Positions 1 through 14,400 of a stretch of DNA of 64,000 bases are shown in pieces. A model generated the notes under the pieces. It was not told where the DNA came from. It was given only the letters and a program-made list of their open reading frames with translations, and searched no databases. Position numbers and translations under genes: made by a program. Source of the DNA: Sipunculus nudus (lineage: Eukaryota; Annelida; Sipuncula; Golfingiida; Sipunculidae); contig CM049310.1 of NCBI GenBank assembly GCA_026874595.1, forward strand, positions 5,520,001-5,584,000, in the 5' to 3' direction. Position 1 is the stretch's first letter. Each line of letters opens with the position of its first letter.

Positions 1-759
1 CACTGTCCTTGTGACACATATGACTTTGTGCGCATGCACATATAGCTCCTGAAACGTTTGCTTTAATTATCATAATTATTTTGTCATACTTAATCTTTCA
101 TACCAGAAATAGCTAGAAAAAATATATAAAACAAGTTGGTAACTCTTTTTTTCTGTGCCAAAGATTCTGTTAGTTTGTTAGTCAGTCTTTACTTTTTTTT
201 TTGAAGGTCGGGCATTTTGTTTGATAGCCATCCATATTCAATTCACAGTCAAAAGAAGCAAATTAACAACTTCTCTTTAAAATCACTGAATGTTTTATTA
301 ACCTCACAGTTTCAAGTGTTGCATCACATCAATTACCGTTTCAAAGATCGACTTTGCCCGCCGCATGTTGTTTTTGGGGATTAATAGCCGCAATCTTTGA
401 TTTTGACCCGAAAAAAACAAAGATTTCCCACCAAAGAAGTCTTAGCACCCGCTTCATTTATACTCTATTGGCCACCGTTTACCATTTAATGAAATTAAAT
501 TGTAGACATTCCGGGTAAAAGCTTAATATTCGTCCATTCTATGAATGTGTTATATCATTACAGGCGTCATTTTGGATTTTGGCGCCCAAAAAAATTACCC
601 ATAGGTGACAAGATGGCATGACCTTGATTCACAATGCTTTACCATATTGTTCAATAAAATTGTAATCTTACCTGATGTCACACCTTTGTGTGGTATATCT
701 CTGATTAAATACTAAATACACGGGTACATGAACAAAACCTATGTGCTGAACAGCGCGCA
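1..759. other. upstream flank of P450 gene 1, nothing recognised
   Basis: AT-rich non-coding sequence. I see no open frame of note, no splice-flanked coding segment and no recognisable repeat. It probably contains distal regulatory sequence of the P450 gene that starts at 938. Confidence 0.4.
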
Positions 760-790
760 GATCAGCGTTTTATACCGCAGACCGCTGATC
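760..790. promoter_or_regulatory. inverted repeat GATCAGCG/CGCTGATC upstream of gene 1
   Basis: GATCAGCG at 760-767 and its reverse complement at 783-790 flank a 15-bp spacer, about 50 bp upstream of the TATA box of gene 1. The arrangement resembles a dimeric transcription-factor site, but no factor is assigned. It could be chance. Confidence 0.3.
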
Positions 791-836
791 AGCGAAATAC
801 ATGTATACCCTCCCTGCTTTAACTGACGGCATATGC

Positions 837-844
837 TATATAAG
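837..844 (+). promoter_or_regulatory. TATA box of P450 gene 1
   Basis: TATATAAG lies 94 bp upstream of the start codon at 938. This is a good TATA match at a spacing that leaves a 5' UTR of about 65-70 nt. Gene 3 has a weaker TATA-like CATAAAAA about 100 bp before its ATG, a comparable position. Confidence 0.55.
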
Positions 845-937
845 CCAGGCAACTGGTGCACATTTACTGATTTTCTGTGCCAGGACTGTTCAAAACAAGG
901 TCAAGGTTTGTTTGACAGAAAATATCGGATATGAAAT

Positions 938-1203
938 ATGGGTTTGTTAGAAAGTTTGAAAGATTTTGGTGATCAAGTACTGGCTTTTGTGAACGAGAAA
1001 CGATGGCTGGTGGCAGGGATTGGTGTGACCGCCGGGTGCGTGTTTTGGGCAGTCAGGGAATGGAGACGGTGTCCCCTCCCCCCGGGTCCTCCCAGCTACC
1101 CCTTGATCGGTGCGTCTTATGTACTGACGGACCGACTTCATGAAGACTTTACCAGACTAGGTGAGAAGTATGGTGATGTATTCAGCATCAAAGTGCCGGG
1201 CGG
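938..1203 (+). CDS. P450 gene 1 exon 1
   Basis: Starts at the ATG of MGLLESLKDFG and encodes the membrane anchor and proline hinge. It ends two bases into a Gly codon before the donor GTAAGT at 1204 (phase 2). The homologous exons of genes 2 and 3 are exactly the same length (266 nt). Confidence 0.92.
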
Positions 1204-2296
1204 GTAAGTGTTGATATTTGATGATATTAAAAAGGACGATCATGGCTGTGTAATGCAAAAATCCATCATTTCAAGTATTGGCCTTTAGATATCTAGAATG
1301 CAATATAACAACTAGAAATCTACGTTCTATGGAATGCAAGCACCGCCATGTGTGTGGGTTTTTTTCCGTTTTTTTTTTTTTTTTTGCTGGATGTTCCGAA
1401 ACCCGTATTTACATTCACGGTGATTCACCCATTATTTGGCCTGTATGCCCAGGTTCATTCGTGAATAAGTGACAGTACTGACTGTGTATTTCTTGATAGC
1501 ATTCTTAACTCCGCACAATGTGCCGAGTCCACCCTAAATCTTATCGATTCTTTATTGGCCCATTCCCGAAATGTCTTGAAAATTTCATGAGATTCCGTTC
1601 ATGGTTCCTTGAATTATGTTGTGAACAAACACACCATCGGGTATAGGTGCATTATATGGGGATGAACTTTAGGGGCTAGGAAAACAAGTGAACCCACATT
1701 TAAAGGCAGAAAAATGTGGGTTCAGTGCCTAATAGACACTCAGCTAGTAAACCCTTACTTATATTTTTACGAATTTCCGCACATCTGTCAGTGAACCCAC
1801 ATTTATTTTGTGCAAAGTGAATCCACTTTTTGTAATTGTATTTTTGTCCATGACGTCGCATAATAACGTTAAGAAAAATAAGCCAAGATGTGATACTTAT
1901 TTTTACTGTATAGTTCTAACTTATAAAATACTATTATATATTATGTTTATTAGCATATAGTAGAAGCCTTTTAGGCGTTGAATCCACATTTTTTGCGAGA
2001 AAATGTGGGCTCAATTCGTGTTCTAGCTGATCTTTAATATGTATGTTTATTATGAATCCAGTCTGTGTATTTGTGGACATGACGTCGCGTACACATATCA
2101 CGTAAAAAATAAGTCAAGATATTATGCGTATTTTTCCTATACAACTTATATAAATGATAAGATATTGATATATTATTTATAGTATGGTAAAGTAGAAGCC
2201 TATTAGGTATTGAACCCACTTTTTTTTAAAACGAAATGTGGGTTCAGTGGCAGTTTTGTCCCCTGAAGCCCATCCCCGTATAATGCACCTATACCG

Positions 2297-2366
<70 letters not shown>

Positions 2367-5300
2367 ATGTGACGAAAGTTGAGAATAAACAAATGAATAT
2401 TTAACGACTTTTACAACCCAAGCCATAAAAACAATGATGCAGGAAATGGAAGACGTCATTATGGATCTACATAAAAAATGGATTTATAAGAATCCTGCCA
2501 AAATCAAGTGCGCGGGTGTTTTAGACCATGGAGTAATAATGTCCAAATTTATCTATTGATGACATAAAAAACTAAATGCAGCTCAGTGCCTATATTCTGA
2601 ATTTTGTTTAATGATAATATCCAAATAGAGACTAACATTCTATTCCATGTCTACAAAATACTGAAAATATTTGATGTACCGCATTTTCTTACAGTCAAGT
2701 GACAAGAATGTTCGGTTTGTAATTTGGCGACACATTCATTACGAGCATATATCTCTTTCATTTGCAGTGTAATGATGGTACTGAACAGTTACGATGCCGT
2801 CAAAGAGGCCCACGTACTTCGTGGTGCAGACTTCGCTGATCGCCCGGACAGCAAAATATTTCGTCTGATGGGGTTTTGTGACGGTGAATCATTTTTTACT
2901 TAGCTGACTAGGTCATCTGAGCTATAGCGATCACCCTTTGTCCGTCGTCTGACCGCCCGTCTGGCCATCCGGCCGGCCTTCTGTTAACAGGGCACTAATC
3001 GTAACCTTTAGACCTAGAAACCACTAACTGTACATCCTAGGCAAATCTCCTTGGAAACCTGAAGATTTATTTTAATAACGATAGGGCCACCAGCACTTAT
3101 AGAATCATATACATGCATACATTTTTTTTACAATATCGATATTGTACGGTTTCAATTTGATCACGTTTATCATATCCCCAAAGTTCTGACCCATATAATA
3201 ATTTCGGTAATATAATTTCAAAAGCTTGAAATTTTCACAAACCGGAAGTATGCCTTATTTTGTATCTATATTTTTTAACATTTCTGCTTTCATATTTCAA
3301 TTTTGGCTAATCTGACAGAACCCATGTTTCGATGATAGGTTTGATGAGAAATACCCAAATATTTTTAATTATTAACCTCACTATTGTTTTTACCCTTGTA
3401 TGTCCATTTCTCAGCTTTCCTGAGGATACCTCCATTTCTAAATATAACTATTTGTGACTTATTGAGATTAACCTGCATTCCCCACTTTGTGCAAAAATCA
3501 CCCAATATATTGTTACAGGTGCCCTTTTCATTGTGTGAAACGGGCGTAACTCGTGATGTAGCGCCCGCGTCTGGCCGCACTCTCGGTTTAATCCTTACTG
3601 GTTGAACTCTCGTTGTCATGTTAGCTTGGGGCTTTCTCGCCTGGCCTAGCCCGGGCGAGCTCACGTGTGAACCCTAATACTAGTATGTTACGACACGGCG
3701 CTGGTTTTTCTAGTATGTTCTTTGAACGTGTATACCGTGTTAGATTTTAGATGGTTCGAGAAATGGAAAATTCCCGGCTTGAGTTGGAAAGTTATATAAA
3801 GAGGCTGTGTTTTAGAGCCGAGAGAGAGACAGGTGAGAGAATATTCCAGCGGACACAGACGTGTGTATGTCAGTTTGTGGGACCTGTCCGATTTTCCAGT
3901 AATTTCAGGGATTCTACTATTACTAACTCTATACAATTTAATGCTGCCTGCCTCAAGTTTACTTTCTGGATTGTTACAAGAGCTTTACATTGGACTGTTA
4001 TTCTCCGAGAAATTCTTGTGAACTGTTCGCCGGCTTATACATTTTAAAGGACTTATCGTTGTGACAGTTGTGGTACCCAGGTACTGTGCACTTTGTTTAT
4101 TTTACTGTGTGATTGTATTGATTTGCTGTTATACTTTGTGATTGTATTGATTTGGTGTATTGTAATGTTAGGGTTGTTTTAAGAATAAATCATAGTTATT
4201 TGTTAACAAAAAAAACACTGACTTCTTTATTCATTCCCATAGACATTTCACGCTGCCTAGTGTTACAGAATCTGATTTTTTTATCTCCTTGACAAAATTG
4301 ATGTTCATCACGAATACGTGGTCTGTTGATACAAGGTTCCGTAACAAAATTAATTAATTTCTGCAAATTGCCAGGTGTGTCAGCTAGTAAAATACCATCG
4401 TCCGCATGTATTAATATTGAAATCTCAGGTGTATTTTCTTTTAATTATTTTCCATGAAAATTACTTGTTTTAATCATCTCATACAATTGATTAAGAAATA
4501 TATTAATCAATATTGGTCTCAATACACATCCTTGTCTACTTCCCTTCTTACAGTTAAACCATTCAGTTAACCCATCTGAAGTTTGAAATAATAAATAATG
4601 ATCTACAGAGTCAAACGCTGTCGAAAAATCGACGAAAAGCAATAAAGTGGTCCCCTCCGTTAATTTTGGTATTTTTGAGCAATTCCATAAAAAAGGCGTT
4701 ATCAACAGTACTGTAACCTTGTCGGAATCCAGCTTGATTTTCTATTAAAAGTTCATTGTCGTCTGCCCATCTTGTCTATCTCTTACATAATATTTTACAT
4801 ATAATTTTACTAAAATTACTAAGTGATGAAAGGCCTCTGTAGTTCTTAGGATTGTATGTCTGGCCCTTTTTATGTATCGGATAAATAATGGCTCCACTCC
4901 ATTTTCTTGGGTATTTGCCGTCTCTTAATATTTTGTTAAACAGTAAAGTTAAATACGGAACCAGTACATTGCGTGCGGTTTTAAAGTATTCAATTGAAAT
5001 ACCATCATAGCCTGAGGATTTTCCAGCAGGCATTTCATTTATTGCACTGTACACTTCTTGATAGGTAACCTCATAATTTAGATATATAGGTTGGTTTCTT
5101 ATACACCTTATAAAAGAATGCATCATGATCGTGTATAGCTTTTTCTATTATGTTTTCGTTTCTTTCTGTGTTGTTTAAAGGTTTATTAAGCAGTCCTTCA
5201 AAATGTCTGAATAAGTAAGCTGCATTTATTCCACTTTTTCTCGTCTTGTTTGATGTAAAACCTCTGATCATGTGCCAGAATTGTTCAGGATTATCTTTAG

Positions 5301-8300
5301 ACTTAAGAAGTTTAACTTTATTTTCATCTTTTTGTAACTTTTTCTTTTAAGTTATTATATATTTGAAGTGTCTCCTAGCATTCAAAAATTCCAGTCGATC
5401 AATTTCAGAATTAGTGCACCTGTATTTATTCAGCATGCAATGCTTGTGGCTTTTAGCAATAGCACAGTCCCATTTGTCGGTTTGTTTTCCCCATTATTCA
5501 TAATTTTGGCTGAATCAATAATTATTTTTCAAAAAGTTCTATTGCAGTTTCTACGTTTAAATCCAATATTTCAACAAAATGCTCGAAACAGTTTGCAGAA
5601 GTAACACTTAATAAATTACTAACGTAGTTTGCAGTAGCAACACTTTATAAATTACTAACGTAGTGCTGTTGGTGCACTGCTTTATAGACATATCGAACAC
5701 GTGGTGCATGAAGGGTTCAAGGCAGGAGGAGTGATCTCCTTCGTCGTGTTGTAAATGTACAAGTCAAGGGATAATGATCAGAGTAATCTAGCGCCACAAT
5801 CTCAAATGTGGTGACAAGTGAATACATTTTACTTGATACAATGCATAATCTATGACAGTAGCCCCATTATTTGAGATACAGATACCTAGGTATATTCACC
5901 GTTTTTGGTTCAGCTGACTATGAGTCATCTGAGCTATAGTCGTGGTCCTTTGTCCGTCGGCTGTCCGTCCGTCCGTCCGTTAAACTGGCACGTTTTGAAA
6001 CCGTTAGACCTACGAATCCGAAATTCGGCATACAGTTTGATGTCCCCAAAATCTCCTACCATACAAAAAATTGGGTCATTAGGACTTCGTTCCTTCGAGA
6101 TATTGAGGACAAACCTCCATTTTCCATAAAAAAACATTGTTTCACTTTAAGACTGCCTAATATCAAAACTACTTATCTAAATTTAATCATTGTATATATG
6201 CATATTCTTCATACATTTTCTATGTACATACCAAAAATTAGGTCAGTATTGCGTAATTTGTTGAAGTTATGGGCCCGAACATAATGCACCTCATAAAAAA
6301 TCAAGGAAATATATTTACTCACTTAACATAAGAATGGCTGAAGCTAGAGACTTTTTTCAGGGATATAACTCCATTTAATCAATATTCAATTGTATACCGA
6401 AAATTAGATCTGTTATTTGCATTAATATAAAATCAATACCTTAAATTTTGCCCAATTTTGGTCATGGCGCGTTTTTTCCCTGTAAGCACTGTTGGTTTAA
6501 TTTTCATATCATGCACACGTAAGGATTTCAGCTTCAAAATTCTGAAACTTGAAAGGAATTGACCAAAAACTGTAGCTTATGTTACAGTTTTTATGAGACC
6601 ATGTCACCCTAGGCTGTTCTGAAGCCCCTCTATATGTCCCCATATTAACCTTGCATGCTTGAAGTGAGGCTTATAGTGCAGCCAGCCAGCTCTTGGGTGG
6701 CTTCAGCTGGATATAACTGTTCAACTCCCCTCCTCTTGTAATTGTTTTGGCAAAAAACATAACAATAAACAATAATTTAAAAAAAATTATTGGTTTATAA
6801 TATCAACTTTAAGAAAAATAAATGGAAAAGGAATTTTATAGTAAATGAGTTACAGCGACCTTGCACTTACTGATGTTTTATGGATCTTTCATGGATTGCT
6901 GAAAATATATTTCAACTGATACCATGCAGTCACCGTTGGGTATTTTTTAATTACAATCATAAAAATGAAAAATAAATAATTAAATAAAGTTGTTGTTTAC
7001 TATAAGGGATTATGTGAAGCAATTTAATGAAAGACAAGGATGCAGTTGAACGTATTAAATTAATCTAAATTTCCAGGTGTTTAATTTGTTGGTTAATTTT
7101 TTATTACAAAATTTTAAAAAATGAAATATGTCAAAATTTTTAAAATATTACTCAGACAAGTGCTCATTAAAGATATCAATATGTTTGACTAATAACATTA
7201 AGACTCATAGCTGTATCAGCTGTGACATGATACTGGGTAAATAATCAAAATTTATGTTTATGATAACTTTATTTCAGTTAATAAAATTAAACATTCCCAA
7301 CTCCAGTTTGCTCCTTTTATAATATATTGGTTTTTTTTATCCTTGGGTTATTTTTAACACATGTATTAGTTTCATAGCTGAGATTATTTTCTTTTTTTTT
7401 CTGATACATATTTAAAAAAATATAAAAATTTTTAAATGTGATAAAAAAAATTTAAAAATCTTAAAGACAAGTTCTCATTATGATGTCTAAAGTAAATAAT
7501 TGTCATAAGTGTCTTGACAGTGTTGTGAAGTATTCAAAAGTGAATATGATATTTTTTTTTATAAAATTAAGCCATAAAACCAGGTAGTTACCATTATTAT
7601 TTAAATTTGTGAAATTTGGATATCCTGGATTCTCAACAGCTTCGTTCGACTGAAACTGAATAAATATAAGACATTGAGTGAATACTTTATAATTGTATTC
7701 AAATATGATTAAAAAAATTAAATAGTTCGATAATGAAAATTTATACAAATACTAATACAGGTAAAAGGAAAGAATTTGAGTGCAAATACTTTCAAAATGT
7801 ATTCATGAATGCATTCATGAATATATTTTGAAATATTATTTTTAATAATCTTTTATTTCAATTATATTATTAAAAGAAATCTTTTCAGATGTTACTGTTA
7901 ATATTTTTTAATTAAAATGATATTTTTCCCAATAACTGCAATTTATTTTTAAAGAATTGTTTAACTCTCATATTATCTGTGCTTGTGGTACTTTTGACTA
8001 TCTGGCAACCTGTAATTATCGAATAACAGTAAACTCCTTTGTGAAAAGCATGCAACATAATTAACATGACTTACAGTGGACATTTATTTCCTGTTACTAG
8101 TGTTAGTGCTGTAGATTTAATTTTCACAGCATGTACACATAAGCATTTCATCTGTTAAAATCTGAAATTTGAAAGCAATTGATCAAAAACTGTAGATTTC
8201 TTTCAAGTTTTCAAGCACCATGTCTTGATTGTTTTCATAAAGTCTGTGAAATGTGTGCTAGGCAGTGTTGCATAACAACTGGTTCAACTTCTGACCTAGC

Positions 8301-8355
8301 AACTGCCTCTGTGACTGTCTAGGTCAGGCTTGGTCAGGCAGTATTTTCCAGAGAG

Positions 8356-8400
<45 letters not shown>

Positions 8401-11400
8401 CAGTCTAGCTATCTCTCTCTCTCTTTCTCTCTCTCCTCCCCCCCCCCCCCCCCATTCTCTCTCACCCCTAAGCCTCCCATCCTCCCTGCACCCCATTTTG
8501 TTGACATGTACTATAAACCAGATTAATTAGCTATGAATGTTGAAGCAAGTTAGAAATGTGAATCAACTGAAATATTCATATGTATGTTATACTGTAAATG
8601 TGTAGTTTCATTTTTAAACCTGGAAAAAAATGATGTATTGAAAAAAAAAGAATTATGGTAAATATTGTTAATTTTTCCTGGCTCAGTAGAATGGGAATTA
8701 AAATGATCTTCTTTGTTTCTCCACCTTTCTGCCTGCTTAAATATTTAATAATTATGAATAATATTTGTTTCCCTGTAAGCATTTGAATTAAATATCATAT
8801 CCTGTATGAATATGCAAGGGTGCTGTAACTCCCATCATCCCCTTCCCCTACCCCACAGAGTCCTTGCTCTTTGGCACTGTGAACAATAGTTCTATTGCTA
8901 TTCCATTCCATAAAATTTAATAATTAAAGATATAATATACAGAGAGACTGAGGCGTTGTAACTCCCATCATAACCCCCTCCCCCCATCAATCCTTTCACC
9001 TGTTAAGTGAGGACTTTATGGCTACTGTATACATATGATAAAACAGAAAAATAGGTTTATTAAAATAATTGGATCTCATTAGACAATTGTGTAAACTGTT
9101 GAACTGTCAACACCTCTAAAAAAGGTAACCAGTGGAAACACATGGTCGGATCTAAAAATGTTATTCGCAACAATTTCCTCAGTCATATCAACCAACCATG
9201 GCCTAGATTACCTTTACCGATCAGACTGTATCTACTTTTCGTAATATTTTAGATTTTAACCTTCAAGGTGTTTAAGTACTGTTGAATGCTCCATCCCCTC
9301 TCTCTGTCTCTGCCTCTGTCTCTGTCTATCTGTCTTTCTCTCTCTCTCTCCTTTTCCCTCTACATCCACCTCGTTGCTGCCCTTACTGTTCCCTTCACCG
9401 AACCCCATCCCAATGTCAGCCGCAATTTTCAAACCCTCCTAAATAAATAAAAAAAAAACCACTATATTTTACTCTATTAATCCATCATTCAGCTTATTTC
9501 ATTTATCATTTACTCACATATTACATTACATTCCTTTATAATAGCCCAACATGTCCATGATATTCATAAGCTTTATCGAATCGATATAGCATCACAAAGG
9601 AGAAACATTTTAGTACAATCACGATCAGCTGAGCGCCGTGACCAATGGGTCCCTTGTTATATATCCTTTTCGAAACGACCATTTAGAAAACGTACATCCA
9701 AGGTACAACAAAAATAATTAAAGTTCGACCAAACCTATTTGGCTCACTCATCTGGTCTTTTGAGTTTCTGGGTATAAAAAAACGCATATTATACTTGATT
9801 CATATCTTCTGCATAATCTTAATTTCCTACAATGTAATCATTCAAATTGACCTATCCACCAGAGCTTAAATACTCCACCCTTTTAACCTATTACCAAGAG
9901 CCCTAAAAACGCTCCTACACAGGTCTTCCATGCCCATGGTAGCGAGACCTGCTTATAATATAATAATGACGTAACAAAGGTCGATGACGCATGACGTCGA
10001 TTTGACTTACGTCATCAACTTGTATCGCTGTCCTCATATCGCAGTCATTATGAACTGTTTTGAAATATTATATTTGGATAATTTGTCTTATACGCATTAC
10101 ATGCCAGGTAAGACATTAATATTTACTCGGTAGTCAAGAGAAATGGCTCCTGCAGCCTATAGCCTAGAATTGTTTATACCGTCTCCTTTGTATAAGAGAA
10201 AAAATATCCCGGAAAATATGCCGACCTGGGTACTGCCTACTGGTACAGACAACACGTGTTGTGCTTGACAGAGCTCTGTCAAATTATGCAAAAATTTGTT
10301 TTTGTCAGATGATTGACGCTTTACAATGTTTCAGGTCACCTGATTGGTTGCTCGTTAGTCCAATGCTTATGATTATTCATTGAATGAATATGTGATTTAG
10401 GTCACATATAGTTCATAGATAGGTCAATTGCCTGTCCTTAAATTTAAATCTCCAGCTAATATTAAAGATAACTGGTTATATTCTGCAATTATATATAATA
10501 TATAACTTTCCAAAAATTATTATGCCATTCGTCAAATCCCTATCGGAATACACAGAGGAACCATCTGGCGGCATATAAACAAAAGCTATCAGTACCGGAA
10601 TACCTGTATAAAATACATATTCTTTTATCAATTAAAATATCAATCTTCACTGTGTTCATAAATACGTTTGAAATATGTTGTCCTCCTGAATATCGTCCAC
10701 GTTTGAATTTTTAATGCGCATATTCTCATAGGCCATTAAGCAGTGTCGAAAATTGATCTCTTTCTTTAATTCAAGTTTCACAAAGAGCAACAATATCAAA
10801 TTTTGCCATGAACGCTAAGAATTTACTGTCTCTCATCAAGCCTACTGGTCCCTGTACATCCAAGAAACTTATGAGATCGTTTCATTTAACTCGTTTCCAT
10901 ATTAATTATTACATCAAATTCACCTTCACTTATGCCATTCCCCTCCAATGAGTGCGCAAGGGCAAGATTACTGCAAACTGGGCTGTGGCCTCTCCCATAG
11001 CTCTCGAAAGTAACTCGCCTGTTTCTGTGGCACGCTTCAGTTCCTGTTCGTCTCCGTCCCACCTGTTAATCACATTTCAATCGTAACGCAGCACCGCGTA
11101 ATTTAGCCATTGTAACATATATTCTGCAACCTATGGGCCGAAAACACGATTTTGAGCTCCAATACAATCAGACGGAACAAAAATTGTATATATTGGGCCT
11201 TGAATCTCCTAAGTTATATTCTGGGAGGCCCTGGGCAAATATCCTTGAAAACATCAAATTATGTCACAGTGACCTATATTCTGCGAGCTATCGGAAAAAG
11301 ACGTCATTTGAGCACCCTGAGAGTCACATACTGTACCAAACTTAACTGCTGGATCTACAACCTTCTAACTTAAATTCAAATTAGGTCTTGGGCAAATCTC

Positions 11401-14400
11401 CTTCAACACCTGCATCATGAGATTAGCGCGTGATGGCCTATATTCTGTGAGCACGAGTCGAAAAATACAGAACATGATTTTAGCCTCCTATTAGTCTGAT
11501 GGGCATAACTGTAGCAGTTGGACCATTAAACTTTATTTAATTAAAGATCCTGATGTAAGATCAGCTAAGGGTCATAGAACATGGGCCACTCACACGCACA
11601 TATATATAAATATATAAATATATATATATAATATGCCCTTATTTAAAATACATATAAAAAACAGATTGTATAGTATGTAATCTGGCCATATGTTTGTACA
11701 CGTTGTAAAGAAAGAATGGAGCACTGGGGTAATAAATCGAAATGAAAGCGAATATTCAAATATTTCAAAAAATTAATTGACATAAAAATAAATGTATAAG
11801 AAATTAAAGTATTTATAAACAAGTGACCTAGGGGTTATGACACTCAGCTGACTAGGAAAACATTCACAAAAGGAATTTTATTAATGCCAAAATTTGTAGG
11901 TGGTATCCCCATTTAACTTAAGCATAGCTCAGAGGATATGGATAACAGAGCCCTAATTTCAGGTTTCCAAGCAGATTTTTTCAGGACCTCCCTGGATGTC
12001 AAGTTAGAAGATATTAGGTCCAATGATTACAATTTGTGCCCTGTTAACAGATGACCACATCTTTGAAGGTCTAAAAATAGAGAAAAAAACGTGAAAAACG
12101 AAAAAAAATACAGGTGGCGCCACCAGTCTGCAGAAACTGATGAAACATTTCATGACCAATTTCTATGCAAAGAAGCATGGTGATCAATGCATTAGTTGTT
12201 CAGATACAGGAGCTTTTGTATCAAATTTTCCATTATTCTGGGGGGTACTTCGGAGCCCCATAGCTCAAAGATTACGGGTATCAGAGACCTAATTTTAGGT
12301 TTCCAAGGAGACTTTTCATGGGCCTCCCTTCATATCAAGATAGAAGATTCTAGGTCCAGACATCACGATTTGTGCCCTGTAAACAGATGATCGCATCTGA
12401 AGAGGTCTCAAAAAAAGACAAAAAAATTCTTAAAAATAAAAAAAATACAGGTGGCGCCACCAGTCTGCAGTAAATAATGAAACATTCCGTGATCAATATC
12501 CATGCAAAGAATCATGGTGATCAATGCATGAGTTGTTCAATACTTGAGCTTTTGTATCAAATTTTCCATTATTCTGTGGGTACTTCGGAGCCCCATAGGT
12601 CGAAGAATATGGGTAACAGAGACCTAATTCCAGGTTATTAGGGAGATTTTTTATGGATTTCCCTGGATGTCAAGTTAGAAGATTCCAGGTCTAGCGGTTA
12701 CGATTTTGTGTCCTGTTAACGGACAGACGGCCGGATGGCCGGACGGACGACGGACAAAGAGTGATCGCTATAGTTCAGATCACATACAGTCAGCTGAGCT
12801 AAAATTGTTGATCATGAAAAAGATTATTTTATTACATCTCCCGCATCGACTCAATTTAAGAGTTGAGAGTATTGTCTTTAAAATTCCATTAGAAACGAAA
12901 TTGAATACGCCCAACAGTATCCGCATCCAGGTTGCCCCAGAGGTTAGTCTAGTAAATGCTTCAACAATAATTACAAAATCTTAACATTTACATCAGATAG
13001 AAAATCTTGCATTTGTCACCTTTACAAGAAGTCAGTGGGTGCACTCTTTTGATTAATTTTTCCTTATAAATATTAACTATCTATGTTCATGCCTTAAAAT
13101 TTACCGTAAAATGTAATGCAAACCGAAAATAAGAAATAATTTTTTTTTTTAATTCATTAAATTTTGCAGAAATCTTCTTTGAGCCTTACAATGATGTCTG
13201 GAAGGATAAGAGGAAGTTTGCAATGAGGGCCTTGAGAAATGCCATCAGCAACACGTATGTCGAACAACGTATCTTGTCAGAGGTCAGCAAGCTAACAAAC
13301 TGGTTAGCAGAGCGTGATGGTCAGCCAGTGGATATTTCCGGCGTCTTGAACAATTCAATAGCAAACGCTGTGGCCGGGATAGTTTATAATGCTGACTACG
13401 ATTTCGAAGATCCAGAGTGTTCATATTTGATCAGTTTGGTACATGGGTGGTTCGAATCCATCAGTTCCCATAAACCACTGATTGACCATTTCCCTGAGGT
13501 AGTATCAAGACTTTTATTCAGAAGTGATATCAAGAGAATGTCATTTGCTACTCAGACAGCGGTAGAGTTCATCTCTCAAAAGATTTCTGAGCACAGAGCA
13601 TCATTCGATCCCAACAACTTACGAGACATTATTGACGAGTATCTACACGGGCGGCCAGATGATATTGATGTACACATTCTGTCTTGCACTATCATGACAT
13701 TTCTGCTGGATGCCATAGATACGACGACTAATATACTTAAATGGTTGCTCATATTCATACTGAACAATCCACAAGTACAAGAGAAAATGCAAACATTACT
13801 TGACAAAACTACAGGGAAGTCACGAAAGATCACGTTTGCAGACCGTCAACAGCTGTCTTACATTGACGCAGCTATACTAGAGACATGCCGATTGTCAAAT
13901 TTAGTTCCCACATTTGGGCTGCACAAACCGTTAAGAGAGACTACGTTTAGAGGTTACAGGGTTCCTTCTAACACCACAGTATATGCAAACTATTACGCCA
14001 TTCATCGTGACCCCCGTTTGTTCCCTGAACCTGATCGCTTCCTCCCAGAGCGCTTCTTGGATGACGAGGGCAACGTGAGCCGCTCTGAATTTTGCATGGT
14101 ATTTGGTCAAGGTGAGTACGGCCATATTTTCGTAATAATATGAAGTCTTAGTCTGTTATAATGTATTGGAACATGTTGTATAATGCGTAAAACTTTTCAG
14201 GATGAATTTACTTTGTTTGGGCAGATTGTTTGATAATCGCGACGATATGGTTAGCCTCTGATCACGTGTTACATTATTATACTAGTGGTAACCTAATATT
14301 ATTATGATCATTATTTAACACCAGGCTGTGACGGTGAGAACATAGTTCAAATCCAATCCATTCACATTATACATCAAGTATTGCTTTTTCCATAACAGCT

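Noticed and set aside
5905-6137. Frames on both strands at the head of repeat copy b and similar ones at 25300-25503 and 32775-33053
   Set aside because: They are readings of the (GTCC)n head shared by all copies of the repeat, with no conserved frame.
8330-8530. 66-aa frames on both strands rich in Ser-Leu or Arg-Glu
   Set aside because: Translations of a (CT)n microsatellite and poly-C, with no coding support.
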